This document shows positions 42,492 to 51,739 of a stretch of DNA of 64,000 bases, piece after piece. Within the stretch, counting starts at the first letter, position 1, and the number at the start of each line of letters is the position of its first letter. Origin of the DNA: Sorangium cellulosum (GTDB lineage Bacteria; Myxococcota_A; Polyangia; Polyangiales; Polyangiaceae). Under the pieces are notes generated by a model, which did not search any database, was not told the DNA's origin, and saw nothing but the letters and a program-made list of their open reading frames with translations. Position numbers and translations under genes: made by a program. The stretch spans positions 2,976,001-3,040,000 of the forward strand of contig NZ_CP012673.1 of the NCBI RefSeq assembly GCF_002950945.1, in the 5' to 3' direction.

Positions 42492-44531
42492 ATGAAGCTC
42501 AAGTCTTGGACATTGCTCGCGCTGGCGGCGGCCGCGCTGAGCGCCGGCTGCGGGGATGACGAGGGCGCGAGCGGCGGCGCCGGGCCGGGCGGCTCGGGTG
42601 GTTCGGGGGGCGCCGGCGGAGTCGGCGGGCAAGGCGGCGCGAGCGACGGCGGGGGCGGCAGCGGCGGGCAGATCTCGACGCCGCCGTGCGAGCCGTCCGA
42701 CCCCGCGCTCGAAGATCACGACGCGGACGAGCTGTACGCGGCGGCCGAGGTCCCGCGCTTCGACTTCCACCTTCCGGAAGAGCGCTGTGCCGACCTCAAG
42801 AAGAACGCCCGCGACGAGGAGTACGTGGAGGCCGAGGCCTGTTACAAGGGCAAGAGCCTGGGCGTGGTGGGCCTGCGCTTCAAGGGCGGCTACGGCACCC
42901 TCCAGATGTGCTTCGACGCGCAGGGAAACCTCACCTGCCCGAAGCTCAGCATGAAGGTGAAGTTCGACGAGTACGTCGACGGGCAGCGCTTCTACACGCA
43001 GAGACGCCTGAACTTCCACTCCATGGTCTGGGACCCCACGAGGCTGCACGAGCGGATCGCCTATGGCATCTACCGCGAAATGGGCGTGGCCGCCCCGAGG
43101 AGCGCGTGGGCCACGCTACACGTGAACGGCGAGTCGCAGGGGCTCTTCTCGATGGTCGAGGACGTCGACGGCCGCTTCGTGGAAAACCACTTTCCCGAGG
43201 GGCCGGACGGGGATCTCTACAAGGAAGCGTGGCCGGTCACGAGCGACGTCAGCTACTACGCGGACCACCTCGAGACGAACGGCGAGCAGGCCACCCACGA
43301 GCGCTTCGCCGCGTTCGCGACGGACCTCGCGTCCGCCGAGGGCACAGCGCGCCTCGCCGCGCTGTCGGCGTGGACCGACCTCGGGCAGCTGCAGCGTTAC
43401 ATGGCCGTCGACGAGGCGATCGTGAACTGGGACGGCGTCACGACCTTCTATGTCAGCCCCGAGGGCGACGCCAACAACCACAACTTCTACATCTACGACG
43501 ATCCCTCCTCGGGCAAGTTCCACCTCATCCCGTGGGACATGGACCAGACCCTGAGCCCCAGCACCTACTTCGGCCAGGTGCCGCGCTGGACCGAGACGCC
43601 GGCGACCTGCCCCGCGGAGATCCCGGTGTTCATGGGCGCCGAGCGGGTGCTCGTGCCGGGCTGCGACCCGCTGTTCAGCGCCTTGAGCCAGGATCCGGAG
43701 GGCTACCAGGCCGCGCTCCAGGAGCTGCTCGACGGGCCGTTCAGCGAAGGGCGGCTCGAGGCGCAGGTGGACGAGTACGCCGCGCTGATCCGCTCCGCCG
43801 TCGAGGAGGACCCGGCCGGGCCCGGGCTCGACGCCTGGGAGCCGGCCGTCGAGCGCCTCAAGGGCGAGCTGCCGATCCTGCGAGAGCGGCTGGGGCGCTT
43901 CGCCAGCAACACGCCCCTCGTGCCCTTCTCGTTCACCGCGGCGGGGGTCAACGACTTCGAGGCCGCGGACACGCTCGAGCTGTACGTCGGGACGCTGCTC
44001 GCCACCAACAACGCGTCCGGCGCCGTGCAAAGCCTGACGCAGGAAGATCCGCTGAACGGCGCGCAGAGCCTGCTGCTCCGCTTCGACTTCCGCGACGAGG
44101 CGTACGCCTGGGGGCATTACGTGTACTTCACGGTGCCGCTCGCCGAGGGCCAGGCCGACGTGACGCCGCTCGAAGGCGTCCGCTTCCGGGCGCGCGCCGA
44201 CGGGGCGCGCACGTTGCGCTTCGACGTCGAGAGCCCCGCGCACAGCGACGGGATCTCGGGCATCCGCTACGGGTGGGACGTGCGGCTCAGCGCCGAGCCG
44301 CAGCTCGTCGAGCTCAGGTTCGTGGACATCGCGCTCCCCGACTGGGCTATCTCCGATGGGCGCGACCCCGGTGATGACGTGAACGACGTGCTCCGGTCGG
44401 TCATCGGCCTCGCCTTCGGCCCGCAGGTCAACGGCGCCGACGGGAGAGGCTTCCTCCGCGGCGCCGTCGACTCGGGGTTCATCGAGATCGACGACATCGA
44501 GCTCTTCGGCCCGACGTCCGACTCCCCCTGA
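42492..44531 (+). CDS. CotH kinase family lipoprotein
   Basis: Protein of 679 residues. ATG 42492 has AAAGGAG six bases upstream and gives a lipoprotein signal with lipobox LSAGC followed by a Gly/Ser-rich linker (residues 22-60). Residues about 95-430 carry the CotH pattern: FKGGYGTLQMC, RLNFHSMVWDPTRLHERIAY, SMVEDVDGRFVENHFPEG, VNWDGVTTFYVS and HNFYIYDDPSSGKFHLIPWD. CotH proteins are atypical extracytoplasmic kinases that phosphorylate secreted or surface proteins. The C-terminal 200 residues form a separate beta-rich domain. It converges with the MYXO-CTERM gene, with only 6 bases between the stops. Confidence 0.9.
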   Translation: MKLKSWTLLALAAAALSAGCGDDEGASGGAGPGGSGGSGGAGGVGGQGGASDGGGGSGGQISTPPCEPSDPALEDHDADELYAAAEVPRFDFHLPEERCADLKKNARDEEYVEAEACYKGKSLGVVGLRFKGGYGTLQMCFDAQGNLTCPKLSMKVKFDEYVDGQRFYTQRRLNFHSMVWDPTRLHERIAYGIYREMGVAAPRSAWATLHVNGESQGLFSMVEDVDGRFVENHFPEGPDGDLYKEAWPVTSDVSYYADHLETNGEQATHERFAAFATDLASAEGTARLAALSAWTDLGQLQRYMAVDEAIVNWDGVTTFYVSPEGDANNHNFYIYDDPSSGKFHLIPWDMDQTLSPSTYFGQVPRWTETPATCPAEIPVFMGAERVLVPGCDPLFSALSQDPEGYQAALQELLDGPFSEGRLEAQVDEYAALIRSAVEEDPAGPGLDAWEPAVERLKGELPILRERLGRFASNTPLVPFSFTAAGVNDFEAADTLELYVGTLLATNNASGAVQSLTQEDPLNGAQSLLLRFDFRDEAYAWGHYVYFTVPLAEGQADVTPLEGVRFRARADGARTLRFDVESPAHSDGISGIRYGWDVRLSAEPQLVELRFVDIALPDWAISDGRDPGDDVNDVLRSVIGLAFGPQVNGADGRGFLRGAVDSGFIEIDDIELFGPTSDSP

Positions 44532-44537
44532 TCGCCC

Positions 44538-46280
44538 TCACCGCCGGGCGCGGGCCGCGGTCCGCACGCCGGGCCGGCGGCCGACCTGGCGGCGCAGCCA
44601 GAGGCCGGCGCCGAGGAGGAAGGCCGCGAAGCCCCCCGCGGAGGGCGCGTCGGCGCCGAGCCGGCAGCCGCAGCCCGAGGACTCCCCGGCGCCGCCCTCG
44701 CCCGATCCGGAGGAGGGCGCCCCGCCCGCGCCCGCTCCGCCGGCGCCCGCCCCGCCCGCGCCCGTCGCGGGCGCACCAGCGCCGGACGACGCGGCGCTGT
44801 CGAGCGTCGGGCCCTCACCGCCCGTGCCGCCGACGGGCGGCGGCGCCGCGACACACATGCCGGCCTCACACAGCTCGCCCGAGGGGCACACGACGCCCTC
44901 GCAGGCATCGACGCACGCCCCGGCCCGGCACACCGTGCCGGCGCCGCACGTGACCTCGGCGCACTCGGCCTCGACGCACCGGCCGCTGTCCGCCATGCAG
45001 CGGTCGCCCGACGGACACCCGCGGCAGTTGCACTGGATCACGCAGGCGCCGCCCTCGCAGACCTCGCCGGCGTCACACGTGACGTTCTGGCACGGGTCCA
45101 GACAGCGCCCGTTCCGGCAGACCTGGTCGCCGGGGCACACCACGCCGTCGCAGGCCGCGCTGCACTCGCCGCCGTGGCACACCTCGCCGGCGTCGCATAC
45201 CACGCCCACGCAGGCCGCCTCGACGCACAGGCCATCGTCGCAGACGAGCCCCTCCTGGCACCGGAACTCCCCGGAGCCGCAGCGGTCCACGCAGAGGCCC
45301 CGGCTGCATACCTTGCTGTCCGGACACGGGGCGCTCTCGTCGATCTCTCCGTTGCAATCGTTGTCGACGCCGTCGCACTGCTCGGACTGGCTGCCCGGCT
45401 CGACGAACGGCTTGCAGATCGTCTCGCCGTGCGCGTCGCAGTCGGTCATGCCCAGCCGGCACGCGCCGATGTTCTCGTCGACCTCGCACGGCTGGCCGGC
45501 CTCGGGGCAGGTGATGCCGGAGAAGCGGAACAGGAAGTCCTCGTAGTCGAGATCGTTGCCGTTGACCCCCGCGGCGCCGGCCGCGTTCCGGAAGTCGAGA
45601 TCCTCGAACCCCAGGTAGAACGTGTTGGGGAGCTCGTTCGACCGATAGATGAGGTCCGAGTACCAGGGCCCCGGGGTCTCACACGCCGTGCACTCCACGT
45701 TGAATCGGTGCTCGGTGTAGTGGTACTGCGTCGCATTTCCGGTGCCGGTGCCGTTCGGGTTGGGGATCAGGACGAAGCCGATCAGGCCGCCCGCGTAGGC
45801 GGGGTTCTCCCGGATCGAGACGGCCGACAGCTCGCGCATCGCGGCGGCCGGCAGAGAGCTCGAGAACGGAAAGAGGATCTGGATGTCGCTCGCCGGCGCT
45901 GGCGTGTTGAGGTTGGCGCCGCGGTCGACGGAGACGTACCTCGGCGGGTCGTCGCTGCCGCGGCTGTCATCGACGTTGTACCAGCCGACGGCGAAGTTGG
46001 CGGTGCCTCCCTTGGCGATGTACTTGCCGCTGAACTCGCAGAGCGGCGAGAACTGCTGGGGCTCCACCGCGGCGTCGGCCACGACGTCGATCATCTCGTC
46101 GATGTTGTCGTTGTTCGCCGAGCCGTTCAGGAGGGCGCTGAGCCGCTCGACGACCACGGGGATGACGGTGCCGTTCGGTTGCACGATGTCGGCGCGCGCC
46201 ATCCCGCTCGCGCCGAGCGCTGCGAGGGTGGCCAGACACCCGACGAGAGCAGACGGTTTGCTGAAAATAGACCAGCGCAT
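44538..46280 (-). CDS. Secreted MopE-like Cys-rich protein with MYXO-CTERM-like sorting tail
   Basis: Protein of 580 residues with a Sec signal peptide (MRWSIFSKPSALVGCLATLA ... MARAD), start at 46280 with GAGGAGAGGAAG upstream. Residues about 30-245 form a beta-rich domain resembling DUF4114 (YLGFEDLDF, DLDYEDFLFRFSGI). Next is a MopE-type metal-binding motif (GVDNDCNGEID), then repeats of CxGVxCxxGExCxxGxC (about residues 300-455), then a Gly/Ser/Ala linker. The C terminus reads SSGCGCRLGADAPSAGGF with a hydrophobic helix and an Arg-rich end, like the MYXO-CTERM sorting signal of myxobacteria. A surface role is likely. Confidence 0.85.
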   Translation of the reverse strand: MRWSIFSKPSALVGCLATLAALGASGMARADIVQPNGTVIPVVVERLSALLNGSANNDNIDEMIDVVADAAVEPQQFSPLCEFSGKYIAKGGTANFAVGWYNVDDSRGSDDPPRYVSVDRGANLNTPAPASDIQILFPFSSSLPAAAMRELSAVSIRENPAYAGGLIGFVLIPNPNGTGTGNATQYHYTEHRFNVECTACETPGPWYSDLIYRSNELPNTFYLGFEDLDFRNAAGAAGVNGNDLDYEDFLFRFSGITCPEAGQPCEVDENIGACRLGMTDCDAHGETICKPFVEPGSQSEQCDGVDNDCNGEIDESAPCPDSKVCSRGLCVDRCGSGEFRCQEGLVCDDGLCVEAACVGVVCDAGEVCHGGECSAACDGVVCPGDQVCRNGRCLDPCQNVTCDAGEVCEGGACVIQCNCRGCPSGDRCMADSGRCVEAECAEVTCGAGTVCRAGACVDACEGVVCPSGELCEAGMCVAAPPPVGGTGGEGPTLDSAASSGAGAPATGAGGAGAGGAGAGGAPSSGSGEGGAGESSGCGCRLGADAPSAGGFAAFLLGAGLWLRRQVGRRPGVRTAARARR

Positions 46281-46512
46281 CGGGCTTCCTCTCCTCGCAG
46301 GACAATGACGGTCCGAAACAAAGATTGGATGCGAACCGCGCTGGCTTGTCCAGGCAAAGCGGGCGCTCCTCCCGCGTCGAACGCGCCGACTTGGGGGCGG
46401 ACAGCCCACGTGAGAACACCCTGTTACCTGGGTGCGGCGATCACCCGGGAAGACATTGTGGGGAGTGCGAGGTGACGCCGGATCTGCCGCGGCGCTGGTG
46501 AGCCGCGCTGTC
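46281..46512. other. Intergenic region between obgE and the MYXO-CTERM gene
   Basis: About 232 bases, less G/C-biased than the genes. It must contain the promoter of the MYXO-CTERM protein gene (reverse strand) and the end of the obgE transcript. I do not see a clear -35/-10 pair. Confidence 0.3.
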
Positions 46513-47535
46513 TCAGGGCGCCGGCTTGCGGACGAGCGCGGCGAGCTCACGGACGAGCTCGGGCACGCCCTCGCCGGTCGCGGCGCTGACGAGGTGGAGC
46601 TTCACCTTCGCCTTCGCGAACCGCGCCTTGAGCTTCGGGTACGCCTCGCGCACCTCGGTCAGATCGGCCTTGGTCAGGGCGACGATCTCGGGGCGCTCGG
46701 CGATCTCCGGGCTGAACTTCTTGAGCTCCTTGCGGAGCGCCCGGTAGTCGGCGAGCGGCTCGCGGCCCTCGCCGGGGTCGATCGTCACGAGGTGGAGCAG
46801 CGCTCGCGTCCGCTCCACGTGCTTCAGGAACTGGATGCCGAGCCCGACCCCCTCGCTCGCGCCCGGGATCAGCCCCGGGATGTCCGCGATGACGAAGCTC
46901 GACCCGCCCGAGCGTGTCCCGCCGCCGATCTCGACCATGCCGAGGATCGGGGTGAGCGTGGTGAACGGGTAGTCGCCGATCTTCGGGCGGGCCGCCGAGA
47001 CCGCCGCGACGAAGGTGCTCTTGCCGGCGTTGGGGAAGCCGAGCAGGCCGATGTCGGCGAGCACCTTCAGCTCGAGGCGGAGCTCGCGGATCTCGCCGGG
47101 CTCCCCCGGCTCGGCGCGCCGGGGCGCCCGGTCGTGCGGCGACTTGAAGTGCAGGTTGCCGCGGCCCCCCTTGCCGCCGCGCGCGACCACGACCCGCTGC
47201 CCGTGCTCGGTCACGTCGGCGAGGAGCTCCCCGCTCTCGGCGTCGAAGATCTGCGTCCCCACCGGGATCTTCTCGACCCGGTCGGCGCCGGCGCGCCCGT
47301 GGCAGTCGCTCCCCATGCCGTGCTCGCCCCGGTCCGCCTCGAGCGTGCGCGCGTAGGTGAAGTCGAGTAGCGTGGACAGGCCTTCGTCCCCGACGAAGAC
47401 GACGTCCCCGCCGCGGCCGCCGTCGCCGCCCGCGGGGCCGCCGAACGGGATGTACTTCTCGCGCCGGAATGCGATCGCCCCGTTGCCGCCATCCCCGGCG
47501 ACGACCTTCAGACGGCACTGATCGACGAATCGCAT
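46513..47535 (-). CDS. obgE: GTPase Obg
   Basis: Essential ribosome-associated GTPase of 340 residues. The Gly-rich N-terminal Obg domain (AGDGGNGAIAFRREKYIPFGG) and the G-domain (GFPNAGKSTFVAAVSAARPK = G1, FVIADIPGLIPGASEGVGLG = G3, ALTKADL = G4, VSAATGEGV = G5) are both complete. It lacks the long Obg C-terminal domain (residues end soon after G5), as in many delta-proteobacteria. It links 50S ribosome assembly and stress (ppGpp) responses. rplU and rpmA are not adjacent, contrary to the common arrangement. The start is ATG 47535 with an AT-rich upstream patch. Confidence 0.97.
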   Translation of the reverse strand: MRFVDQCRLKVVAGDGGNGAIAFRREKYIPFGGPAGGDGGRGGDVVFVGDEGLSTLLDFTYARTLEADRGEHGMGSDCHGRAGADRVEKIPVGTQIFDAESGELLADVTEHGQRVVVARGGKGGRGNLHFKSPHDRAPRRAEPGEPGEIRELRLELKVLADIGLLGFPNAGKSTFVAAVSAARPKIGDYPFTTLTPILGMVEIGGGTRSGGSSFVIADIPGLIPGASEGVGLGIQFLKHVERTRALLHLVTIDPGEGREPLADYRALRKELKKFSPEIAERPEIVALTKADLTEVREAYPKLKARFAKAKVKLHLVSAATGEGVPELVRELAALVRKPAP

Positions 47536-47637
47536 GGTGCCCGCTCATAGCATAAAACTCGGGAAGGACCCCCACGCGGTCGGCCGCTGCGCGCTCAGGG
47601 CCGCCCCGGCCTGACCGCTCCCTCAGGAGGAACCCAG

Positions 47638-49149
47638 GTGCGCGCGCGAATCCTCATCGTGGACGACAACACGAGCCTGGCCGGCAACCTCCGCGACGTC
47701 CTCGAGGGCGCGCGCGAGCTCGACGTGGAGGTCGCCCTCGCGCCGACCGGCAAGCAGGGCCTCGCGTCCGCCCGCCGCGACGGCTTCGACGTGGCGGTCG
47801 TCGACGTCAAGCTCCCGGACGCGAGCGGCCTCGAGCTGATCGCCCCGCTCCGTTCGGCCGCCCCTCACGGCGAGATCGTCCTCGTGACCGGCTTCGCCAC
47901 GGTCGACACCGCGATGGCCGCGCTCCGCGCCGGCGCGTTCGCCTTCATCCTCAAGTCCTTCCGCCCCGAGGAGCTCATCTCCACGGTGGCGCAGGCGATC
48001 GAGAAGATCTCGCTGAAGCGGGAGCGGGAGGAGCTCGAGCGCCGTTACCGGGCGATCATCGACGCGGCGGACGTGCTCATCCTCGGCCTGAACGCCGAGG
48101 GTCGTGTCGCCCTCTTCAACCCGCGCCTGTCCGTGCTGACCGGCGTGGGTCGCGACGCCGCGGTCGGCATGCCGTTCTGCGAGTCCTTGGTCGACGAGTC
48201 CGAGCAGCGCCGTTTCAACCAGTCGTTCCAGGGCGTCGTCGAGGGCGACGCCGCTGCCGAGGTCGAGGTCGGGGTGCGTGACGCCGTCGGCGCGATCCGC
48301 CGGGTGCGCTGGCACCTGTCTGGCGTCCGCAGCCGCGGCCGCTGCGGCAGGACCGACCTCGTCTACGGCATCGGCATCGACGTGACCGAGCGTCGCGCCC
48401 TCGAGCGTCGCGCCGCCGACGCCGAGGCCCTGAACGCCATGGTCCCCCTCGCCCTGGGCCTCGCCCACGAGATCAGGAACCCCCTGAACGCCGCCGTACT
48501 CGAGCTCCACCTGCTCAGCCGCAGCATCGACCGTCTCTCCGACGAGGCGATCCGCGAGCCCATGAAGCGTCGCGTCGGCATCGTCGAGGCCGAGATCGCC
48601 CGTCTAGGCCGTCTGCTCGGCGAGTTCCTGGAGCTCGCCCGTCCCCGCGCCCCCCACCGCGAGCCCGTCGATCTGGCCCGCGTCGTCCGCGACGTGCTCG
48701 ATCTGGAGGAGGAGGCGCTCGCGAGCCACCGCGTCGAGGTCGTCCGCGACCTCTCCGACGACTGCTTCGCCCTCGGCGACGTCGAGAAGCTCAAGCAGGT
48801 CGTCCTGAACCTGGTCGTAAACGCCCTGGACGTAATGCCCGAAGGCGGTGTCTTACGTGCCAGCGCCTCTGGCGACGTCCAGGAGGTCTGGCTCTCGATC
48901 GCCGATACCGGCCCCGGCATTGCCCCCACGATCCTGGCGGAGATCTTCGACCCTTTCTTCACCACGAAGGCTGCCGGCACGGGTCTAGGCCTCGCGATCG
49001 TCCGCAAGATCGTCGATCAACACGCCGGCCGGGTCGAGGTGAACACCCGCGCCGGCGAGGGCACGACCGTCCGCGTCCGTCTCCCCCGTTTCACCGCCGA
49101 GCCCGTCTCCCGCCCCGTCTCGTCCCCCCCCCGCTCCACCGGCCACTAG
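47638..49149 (+). CDS. Response-regulator receiver-PAS-histidine kinase
   Basis: Protein of 503 residues from GTG 47638 (AGGAGG seven bases upstream). Order: receiver domain 1-125 (ILIVDDNTSLA, VVDVKLPDASG phosphoacceptor Asp, then FILKSFRPEE; the conserved Lys is present but followed by Ser instead of Pro), PAS 135-255, dimerisation region with phospho-His in LGLAHEIRNPLNAAV near residue 277, and a catalytic ATPase from about 375 (NLVVNALDVMPEGG, ADTGPGIAPTI, FFTTKAAGTGLGLAIV). The N-terminal receiver implies control by another kinase. No response regulator with output domain follows. The tail is Ser/Pro-rich. It ends 86 bases before the inverted repeat at 49236. Confidence 0.93.
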   Translation: MRARILIVDDNTSLAGNLRDVLEGARELDVEVALAPTGKQGLASARRDGFDVAVVDVKLPDASGLELIAPLRSAAPHGEIVLVTGFATVDTAMAALRAGAFAFILKSFRPEELISTVAQAIEKISLKREREELERRYRAIIDAADVLILGLNAEGRVALFNPRLSVLTGVGRDAAVGMPFCESLVDESEQRRFNQSFQGVVEGDAAAEVEVGVRDAVGAIRRVRWHLSGVRSRGRCGRTDLVYGIGIDVTERRALERRAADAEALNAMVPLALGLAHEIRNPLNAAVLELHLLSRSIDRLSDEAIREPMKRRVGIVEAEIARLGRLLGEFLELARPRAPHREPVDLARVVRDVLDLEEEALASHRVEVVRDLSDDCFALGDVEKLKQVVLNLVVNALDVMPEGGVLRASASGDVQEVWLSIADTGPGIAPTILAEIFDPFFTTKAAGTGLGLAIVRKIVDQHAGRVEVNTRAGEGTTVRVRLPRFTAEPVSRPVSSPPRSTGH

Positions 49150-49235
49150 CTCGCTCGGCCCCCCCCCGTCCTCAGCCGCGAGGTCCTCGTTCGCTCGTCC
49201 CCCCGCCGTCCCCCGCCGCGAGGTCTTCCGTTGCC

Positions 49236-49362
49236 GTAGCGGCGGTCACCCGCACAGGAGACGGGCCCAGATCGGCGTTTTCGGCGCGGAGGCGCACTCC
49301 TGTGCGCTGAGCACCGAAAACGTCGAGGTGGGCCCGTATCCGCAGCGGGTGACCGTCGCTAC
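49236..49362. terminator. Nested inverted repeat between convergent genes
   Basis: Outer arms GTAGCGGCGGTCACCCGC (49236-49253) and its complement at 49345-49362 have one mismatch. The next segments also pair with a few mismatches around TTTTCGG (near 49277 and the complementary CCGAAAA near 49312), and the centre GCGCACTCCTGTGCGC forms a small hairpin. The element runs exactly to the last codon of the reverse-strand gene (stop at 49363), so it is probably a bidirectional transcript end. Confidence 0.6.
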
Positions 49363-50046
49363 CTACCCGACGATGCGCATGGGGGGCTTTAGCGGCAGCG
49401 GCGGCTTGGAGCCGGGGGCCGACGGGACCGAGGGCGCGGGCTTCGGCATCGTCTCCCCCTCGAGGGCGGCGAGCGCGAGGAACAGCCGGTCCATGCCGTA
49501 GTCGAGCGCGACCTCGCGCTGGAAGACGTGGGCGATCTTGATGAGCCGGAGCGACGTCTGCTTGCCCAGGTCGATCTCGCGCTCGAGGAACGCCTCGAAC
49601 GAGCCGTACCCCTTCGCCTGATACAGCTCCTGCTGCTGGATCTCGGCGAGCACCACCCCGATATCGAAGAAGCCCTTGTCGAGCCGCTTGCGGAAGGTGC
49701 GGATCTTCTGGGTCTGGTTGTGGAGCTCGGCGATCTTCGCCTTGATCTCCTCCGCGCCCGTCGGCACGCGGATGGTCGCCCGCGCGCTCCCGGGCGGCGC
49801 CGGCTCGGCGGCCCGTGCCCGCGCCTCGGCCGCGTGCTTCGCCGCGTGCCGGGCCGCCCAGGGGGCAGCGCCGCGGAGACCGAGCTTACGCTTCGAAGCG
49901 CTTGACGAGGATTTCGATTCTTCCTTGATTACCGGATTCACGGGTTTCGCAAGCTGAGCTTCTGCGCCCCCTTTGGCGCTCGAAGAGGCCTTCTTCTTCG
50001 TGCCCGTCGCCTTTTCGGAGCTGCCCTGCTTCGTGATCTTCGGCAT
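49363..50046 (-). CDS. Hypothetical basic coiled-coil protein
   Basis: Protein of 227 residues from ATG 50046 (MPKITKQGSSEK). The N-terminal third is Ser/Lys/Ala-rich and probably disordered. Residues about 100-180 are helical with KTFRKRLDKGFFDIGVVLAE and YQAKGYGSFEAFLEREIDLG, reminiscent of the small helical domain of plasmid- and phage-associated regulators, which often precede DNA contact. The C-terminal tail is Pro-rich. No catalytic motif is seen and no family can be named with confidence. It is convergent with the histidine kinase, separated by the nested inverted repeat, and divergent from the lipid-kinase gene. Confidence 0.65.
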   Translation of the reverse strand: MPKITKQGSSEKATGTKKKASSSAKGGAEAQLAKPVNPVIKEESKSSSSASKRKLGLRGAAPWAARHAAKHAAEARARAAEPAPPGSARATIRVPTGAEEIKAKIAELHNQTQKIRTFRKRLDKGFFDIGVVLAEIQQQELYQAKGYGSFEAFLEREIDLGKQTSLRLIKIAHVFQREVALDYGMDRLFLALAALEGETMPKPAPSVPSAPGSKPPLPLKPPMRIVG

Positions 50047-50605
50047 GTCGCTGCGTCCCCCGCTGGGTACGAGATCGTCGCGGCCCCTCGCCACAAGCGC
50101 GCGCCGCGCGCGCAGGAGAAACTCCCGCGCGGCTGTCAAGACCTATTGGCTAGACAGGTCGTCGCCTTACCAAAAAATCGCCCGCCCCGTCCACTAAGTT
50201 TCGGGGAGGCTCCTCGCTTTCCCGGTGTCAGCATGACCCAAGATCGGCCGAAGAGCCAAAACCCGAGAGCATCGCACGTTGTCGTGCCTCTCGAGCCGCG
50301 GCGCGCTGGCCGACCGGCGCGCACGGTTTTCCCGCGCCGCCGCGCGCCGCGCCGCCCTGCCGGGGCGCGGCGGCGCGGTGTGTCGCCGCGCCGCTGCGCG
50401 TCGCGCCGCCGCGCCGCCGCGACCGGCACGGAGCAAGGTCCCGTCGCGGCGCGCGGCGGCGCGGGCCCTGGCGTCCTGCCGGCGTCGTGTGTTCGTCGCG
50501 CCGTTGTCCCGCCGCGGTGACCTGCCTGGCGATCCGCCGGCCATCACGTGCCGCCCCGCGCGCGGCCCTCCAAGAGCCGGGGCCGGTCGTGGTAGATCGC
50601 GGTCC
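50047..50605. other. Non-coding divergent promoter region with a GC-palindromic core
   Basis: About 559 bases between divergent genes with no convincing gene; short reading frames here are dominated by Arg/Ala/Pro. The stretch 50330-50470 is almost pure G/C and rich in short palindromes; for example CCGCGCCGCC (50347-50356) pairs with GGCGGCGCGG (50369-50378). A TGTCAA (TTGACA on the reverse strand) at 50134-50139 could be the -35 of the reverse gene, but a matching -10 is not clear. Confidence 0.4.
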
Positions 50606-51724
50606 ATGACCTCCCCGCCCGCCGGTCGTGGCCCGGACGATGTATCCCGCCAGGCCGGCTCCGCTGATGCGCCGCGTCGTCCCAGTGAGTTTCCTCGCGG
50701 GTCGGCGAGCAACCGGATTGCCGTGGTGGTGAACGGCAACGCCAAGAGCGTGACGGCGGAGGTGATCGAGACGCTCGATCAGATCCTGGACACCGGGGAT
50801 CTGTTCGTCTCGCGGCGGGTCGAGGAGAGCGAGGGCATCGCGCGGATCCTGGTGGATCGGGGCTACGGCACGATCCTCACCGGCGGCGGGGACGGGACGT
50901 TCACCGTGGTGGTGACGTCGGTGGTGAACGAGGCGAAGCGGCGGGGGGTGCCGCCGCCGCGGTTCGGGCTGCTCCGCCTGGGGACGGGCAACTCGCTGGC
51001 GTGGGTGCTCGGCGCGTCGGGGGGCGCGGGCGCGAAGCCGGGGCTGGCGGTGGACCTCCAGCGCCTGCGCGCCGACGCCGGGAGCCGGAACCTGCGGCTG
51101 GTGGAGGCGGAGGACATCCTGTCGCCGTTCTGCGGCTTCGGGGTCGATGCGGTGATGCTCCGCGACTACAACGCGGTGAAGGCGGCGCTCGCGCGCGGCC
51201 CGCTGAAGCGGCTCGCGCCGGGTCCGGTGGCGTACGCGGTCGCCGCGACGACGCGGACGATCCCGAGCTACCTCGTGCGGCGCACGCCGCACTGCCGGAT
51301 CATCAACGAGGGCAACGACGCGATCCGCGTCGGCGAGAAGGGGGCGATCCTCGGGGCGCCCATCAAGAAGGGCGGCGTGATCTACGAGGGGTCGGCGAAG
51401 ATCGCGGCGCTGTCGACGATCCCCTACTACGGCTTCGGTTTCCGGATGTTCCCCTACGCGGACGACCGCCAGGACCGGATGCAGCTGCGCGTGTCGATGA
51501 TCTCGCCGCTCACGTTCGTGCGGCACTTCTCGAGCATCTGGAGCGGCGACTTCGGCGATCTGGAGACGGTGTTCGACTACTTCGTCGACGAGGTCACGAT
51601 CGAGATGGACCCGGCGACGAGCTTCCAGATCGGCGGCGACGTGCGCGGGGAGCGCTCGCGGGTGCGGGTGCGGCTGACGGAGCCGATCAAGATCGTGGAT
51701 TTCTACGCGCCGCCGCGGGGGTAG
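50606..51724 (+). CDS. Diacylglycerol kinase family protein
   Basis: Protein of 372 residues. After a disordered start it shows the DAGK catalytic fold: IAVVVNGNAKSVTAEVIETL, LTGGGDGTFTVVVTSV (nucleotide-binding GGGDGT), and FGLLRLGTGNSLAWVLGA (GTGN). Members phosphorylate diacylglycerol, ceramide or related lipids with ATP; the substrate of this one is unknown. The middle includes a long region (residues about 165-275) with less similarity. The start ATG 50606 follows a weak ribosome-binding site. The downstream reverse-strand AAA/nuclease-like gene converges with 15 bases between the stops. Confidence 0.88.
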   Translation: MTSPPAGRGPDDVSRQAGSADAPRRPSEFPRGSASNRIAVVVNGNAKSVTAEVIETLDQILDTGDLFVSRRVEESEGIARILVDRGYGTILTGGGDGTFTVVVTSVVNEAKRRGVPPPRFGLLRLGTGNSLAWVLGASGGAGAKPGLAVDLQRLRADAGSRNLRLVEAEDILSPFCGFGVDAVMLRDYNAVKAALARGPLKRLAPGPVAYAVAATTRTIPSYLVRRTPHCRIINEGNDAIRVGEKGAILGAPIKKGGVIYEGSAKIAALSTIPYYGFGFRMFPYADDRQDRMQLRVSMISPLTFVRHFSSIWSGDFGDLETVFDYFVDEVTIEMDPATSFQIGGDVRGERSRVRVRLTEPIKIVDFYAPPRG

Positions 51725-51739
51725 GCCGCGCGGTCCGGC

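Noticed and set aside
50111..50139. Reverse-strand TTGACA as promoter of the basic hypothetical gene
   Set aside because: A matching -10 at 16-18 bases is absent, and the site lies close to many G/C-rich words. Mentioned only as a weak possibility within the intergenic entry.
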